Below are positions 19,513-21,551 of a DNA stretch of 21,551 nucleotides, one piece after another. Made by a program: the position numbers and the translations under genes. The DNA lies in assembly GCA_903839715.1 (NCBI GenBank), contig CAIMDH010000052.1:1-21551 (forward strand), in the 5' to 3' direction. The number at the start of each line of letters is the position of its first letter. Positions within the stretch are counted from its first letter, which is position 1. The DNA is from an uncultured bacterium. GTDB taxonomy: Bacteria > Patescibacteriota > Minisyncoccia > Phycocordibacterales > UBA918. Below the pieces are notes generated by a model. The model saw only the letters and a program-made list of their open reading frames with translations, searched no databases and was not told the DNA's origin.

Positions 19513-19549
19513 AAAAAAATAATCCCGGAATAGTGTTTTATTCCGGGAT
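19513..19549 (-). terminator. Terminator of the 19572 gene
   Basis: Perfect 11-bp stem ATCCCGGAATA (19522-19532) / TATTCCGGGAT (19539-19549). On the minus strand the stem is followed by TTATTTTTTTTA, a strong T tract. Confidence 0.9.
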
Positions 19550-19571
19550 CGGTTATATGGGGGGCAGAAAC

Positions 19572-19760
19572 TTACATGAGTGACTGCCGCGAGATTTGGT
19601 TTTCACGAACGGCATAGCTTGGTGCTGTACCAGGTAGTACAAGCCAAGAAACTTCGGTGAAGACAAGCTGTCTCCCCCACTGCCGCGAGCGCTTACTGGA
19701 TAAGCGACGCACCGTAGAACGTGTAGGAACCAAGCGTATGACAACTTGTGCGACAGACAT
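19572..19760 (-). CDS. Small basic protein of unknown function, 62 residues
   Basis: Not recognised. ATG at 19760 follows AAAGGGG with about 6 nt spacing, which favours this frame over an overlapping 63-codon frame starting at 19744 that has no SD. The sequence is Arg/Ser-rich in the middle (RLVPTRSTVRRLSSKRSRQWGR), then LVFTEVSWLVLPGTAP, suggesting a small nucleic-acid or membrane-surface binding protein, though this is speculative. A -10 box lies upstream and a strong terminator lies 22 nt after the stop, so it is a complete single-gene unit, which is the main reason to believe it is real. Confidence 0.55.
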   Translation of the reverse strand: MSVAQVVIRLVPTRSTVRRLSSKRSRQWGRQLVFTEVSWLVLPGTAPSYAVRENQISRQSLM

Positions 19761-19799
19761 GATATACCCCTTTTAGATTTAGAAAGAACATTTACACAA

Positions 19800-19805
19800 A
19801 TTATA
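19800..19805 (-). promoter_or_regulatory. -10 box of the 19572 gene
   Basis: Minus-strand TATAAT, about 40 nt before the ATG at 19760. The -35 region is unclear. Confidence 0.5.
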
Positions 19806-19819
19806 CTTTATACCAAACC

Positions 19820-19864
19820 CTGAAAAAAGGAAAACCCAGAAGAGTGCGCTGCACTGCTACTGGG
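19820..19864 (-). terminator. Terminator of the 19876 gene
   Basis: Minus strand: CCCAG (19864-19860) pairs with CTGGG (19839-19835), with an inner stem AGTGC/GCACT closing on a 3-nt loop, followed by TTTTCCTTTTTT. Confidence 0.8.
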
Positions 19865-19875
19865 CCTTGAGTTAT

Positions 19876-20145
19876 TTAACTGAGAGAATCATCCCAGCCA
19901 ATTTGATTGTTCATCATGTGGGCATACGCACCAGCATACACAATACGAGCATGCTCTTCTGCCAAAATTTCATCGATACTACATGGTGTAGCATCTACCG
20001 CAGTGGCTCGCTTGTCTGTTTTTTTTGTGACCTTAGAACGAACTTTGAGCTCGTTCTTTTTTTCGGCACCAAGACGTCGCGACTCTTCAATAGCTTTGCG
20101 TTTCTTGGCTAAATCAACAGATTTAGGTTTACGAAGAACTCCCAT
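19876..20145 (-). CDS. Small charged protein of unknown function, 89 residues
   Basis: Not recognised. The start is fixed by a perfect AGGAGGT (20157-20151) 5 nt before the ATG at 20145; a longer frame from 20250 is rejected for this reason. The N-terminal half is strongly basic (LRKPKSVDLAKKRKAIEESR, KVRSKVTKKTDKR), while the C-terminal half is acidic to neutral with a likely helix (SIDEILAEEHARIVYAGAYA) and ends GWDDSLS. The charge split suggests a nucleic-acid-binding tail plus an interaction helix, but no fold is identified. Strong promoter, consensus SD and terminator suggest high expression. Confidence 0.75.
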   Translation of the reverse strand: MGVLRKPKSVDLAKKRKAIEESRRLGAEKKNELKVRSKVTKKTDKRATAVDATPCSIDEILAEEHARIVYAGAYAHMMNNQIGWDDSLS

Positions 20146-20181
20146 GATACACCTCCTCATAAGGTTGTTGCAGCTGACAGT

Positions 20182-20210
20182 AATATACCATATTTTGAGT
20201 GTAATGTCCA
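20182..20210 (-). promoter_or_regulatory. Strong promoter of the 19876 gene
   Basis: Minus-strand TGGACA (20210-20205), ideal 17-bp spacer, TATATT (20187-20182). Five of six -35 bases match the consensus. Confidence 0.75.
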
Positions 20211-20228
20211 TTATTTTTTGGTGCGTAC

Positions 20229-20271
20229 AGCTAATCCCCTTAGAAAGCAATGCTTTCTAAGGGGATTAGCT
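20229..20271 (-). terminator. 20-bp perfect hairpin after malic enzyme
   Basis: 20229-20248 and 20252-20271 are exact reverse complements (arms AGCTAATCCCCTTAGAAAGC and its complement) with a 3-nt loop. It begins 14 nt after the malic-enzyme stop on the minus strand. No T tract, so it is a terminator-like or 3'-protecting hairpin rather than a classic terminator. Confidence 0.75.
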
Positions 20272-20284
20272 TCTATTCACTTTT

Positions 20285-21475
20285 CTACTTAATCACACTC
20301 GCCACCGCCTTGACTAAGCCTGGTGTCATCACGGGCGGCATCACCATCTCTGCTGTCGGATTCTTAATCAAACCAGCCAGTTTCTTGGCGACTGCCAACT
20401 TCATTTCATCAGTAATGTGAGTCACACCCTTGTCGAGCGCACCCCGGAAAACTCCTGGAAACGCGAGCGAGTTATTTATCTGATTAGCGTAATCAGAACG
20501 ACCGGTTGCTACCACTGCAGCGCCTGCTCTTTTGGCATCCTCAGGCATAATCTCTGGAATCGGATTAGCTAATGCAAACACCACGGCCTGCTCAGCCATT
20601 GCAGAGATGTGCGCTTGAGCAATCGTCCCAGGACCTGACACACCAATCACCACATCTACTCCAGTGACGGCAGACATAACATCTCCTTCTCGTCTTTCGG
20701 GATTGGTTATATCTGCTAATTGCTTTTTATATCCAGTTAAATCTTTTCTTCCTTTATAAATAATTCCTTTACTGTCGGTCACGGTGATGTTTGTGATACC
20801 AGCTTTTATAAGCAGCAATGTTACGGCTCGTCCAGCCGCACCGGCACCGACAACCACCACCTTAAGGGCAGCAAAGTCTTTCTTTACTACCTTAGCTGCG
20901 TTCAATAATCCAGCCAAAACCACCATCGCTGTGCCGTGCTGATCATCATGCATCACTGGAATACTTAATTCTGCTTTGAGTCGCTCTTCAATTTCAAAAC
21001 ATTGTGGCGCAGCAATATCTTCGAGATTGATAGCACCAAAGGTTGGTGCTATTGCTTTTACAGCGGCAATAATTCCTTCAACATCATGCACATCAAGCAC
21101 AATCGGGAAGCCGTCGATATTTGCCATCTCTTTTAAGATGGCGCACTTTCCTTCCATGACCGGCAACGCCGCTATTGGACCAATGTTACCCAATCCCAGC
21201 ACCGCTGAGCCGTCACTAATAACCGCGACCGAATTACGTTTCATCGTGTACTCTCGTGCATCTTTTGGAAACTTCGCCAAGTGACTGGAGACTGCCCCCA
21301 CTCCCGGTGAGTACATTGTGCTCCACTCGTCTTTTGTTACCAGTCTTCCCTTAGACACTATTTCTAGTTTACCTTTGAGTTTTTTGTGGAGAGCCATCGC
21401 CATTTTGGCGTAATCTTTTTTTTGCACTTTAGCAACTACTGGTTTCTTGGTAAGAGATTTTTTTGGTACTGACAT
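20285..21475 (-). CDS. NAD(P)-dependent malic enzyme (decarboxylating)
   Basis: 396 residues from ATG at 21475; an in-frame GTG at 21517 is less likely. It converts malate to pyruvate and CO2 with reduction of NAD(P)+, in the cytoplasm. Motifs: STMYSPGVG (catalytic Tyr), SDGSAVLGLGNIGP then MEGKCAILKEMANIDGFP (catalytic Lys), GAINLEDIAAPQCF (metal-binding Glu-Asp), MHDDQHGTA (metal-binding Asp), VVVVGAGAAGRA (nucleotide-binding loop), ALANPIPEI, and SDYANQINNSLAFPGVFRGA. An Asp follows the second Rossmann strand (TVTDSKG), which often goes with NAD+ preference. The phosphotransacetylase domain of MaeB is absent. A basic extension precedes the domain (PKKSLTKKPVVAKVQKK). No SD; TTTATG at the start. 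Confidence 0.95.
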   Translation of the reverse strand: MSVPKKSLTKKPVVAKVQKKDYAKMAMALHKKLKGKLEIVSKGRLVTKDEWSTMYSPGVGAVSSHLAKFPKDAREYTMKRNSVAVISDGSAVLGLGNIGPIAALPVMEGKCAILKEMANIDGFPIVLDVHDVEGIIAAVKAIAPTFGAINLEDIAAPQCFEIEERLKAELSIPVMHDDQHGTAMVVLAGLLNAAKVVKKDFAALKVVVVGAGAAGRAVTLLLIKAGITNITVTDSKGIIYKGRKDLTGYKKQLADITNPERREGDVMSAVTGVDVVIGVSGPGTIAQAHISAMAEQAVVFALANPIPEIMPEDAKRAGAAVVATGRSDYANQINNSLAFPGVFRGALDKGVTHITDEMKLAVAKKLAGLIKNPTAEMVMPPVMTPGLVKAVASVIK

Positions 21476-21551
21476 AAAAGCAACTAATACGGATAAGTAG
21501 TGAATAGTATACGTCACATGGGGTAAATATTAAAAATTCACAAACGAAAAA

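Noticed and set aside
19553..19744. 63-codon minus-strand frame overlapping the 19572 gene
   Set aside because: The competing frame from 19760 has a clear SD at the right distance; this one has none.
1..21551. CRISPR array, insertion sequence or prophage genes
   Set aside because: No regularly spaced repeats, transposase, integrase or phage structural genes were seen on either strand.

Overview
The window looks like a chromosomal segment of a small-genome bacterium using the standard code (UGA is a normal stop, e.g. for the response regulator and ApbE), most probably a Patescibacteria/CPR member of the Parcubacteria type. This placement is an inference. It rests on gene content (a metal-binding HMA domain fused to a TauE/SafE-like membrane domain next to a cupredoxin, a minimal two-component system, many short genes of unknown function) and on translation signals: most recognisable genes lack a Shine-Dalgarno (SD) sequence, and several start 6-9 nt after a -10 box, as leaderless mRNAs do.

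Layout. 1-720 (-): 5' part of recQ. 852-2278 (+): copper-type pair, HMA-TauE/SafE membrane protein and cupredoxin. 2344-4716 (-): response regulator, histidine kinase, a 56-residue rubredoxin and an Ala-rich membrane-anchored protein. 4777-6983 (+), divergent from the regulator: ApbE flavin transferase, ferric-reductase/MsrQ-like membrane protein and FAD/NAD(P)H reductase. 7038-7799: MTH1-like NUDIX hydrolase and a class II tRNA-Ser with the unusual anticodon ACT. 7988-12105: accessory stretch with a 353-residue unknown protein, a membrane protein flanked by 27-bp direct repeats, another unknown protein and a secreted PsbP/DUF1795-like protein. 12381-15375: manganese-type operon (MntR-like repressor, binding protein, ATPase, permease), followed by a strong hairpin and a tRNA-like 'top half'. 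15572-21475: a small unknown gene, an MFS transporter, a secreted helical protein, a ZIP metal transporter, three small unknown minus-strand genes each with its own promoter and terminator, and malic enzyme.

How the genes may work together. The most interesting unit is 2869-6983. The promoters of the rubredoxin and of the ApbE-membrane-FNR operon share one architecture, TTCAT-N6-TTCAT-N10-TACACT. This is a pho-box-like direct repeat with an 11-bp period replacing the -35 box. It fits control of both by the OmpR-family regulator encoded between them. The set would be a small redox regulon: NAD(P)H, FNR flavoprotein, membrane protein, with rubredoxin as soluble carrier and ApbE as flavinylating enzyme. 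By hand alignment the membrane protein has lost the haem-ligand histidines of MsrQ, so it may be a haem-free version. No flavinylation target is visible in the window.

Two expression styles coexist. Recognisable housekeeping and transport genes have leaderless or SD-less starts, often with TATATG or TTTATG at the start codon. The NUDIX gene and a set of short unknown genes have strong SDs; the unknown genes mostly also have individual promoters and hairpin terminators.
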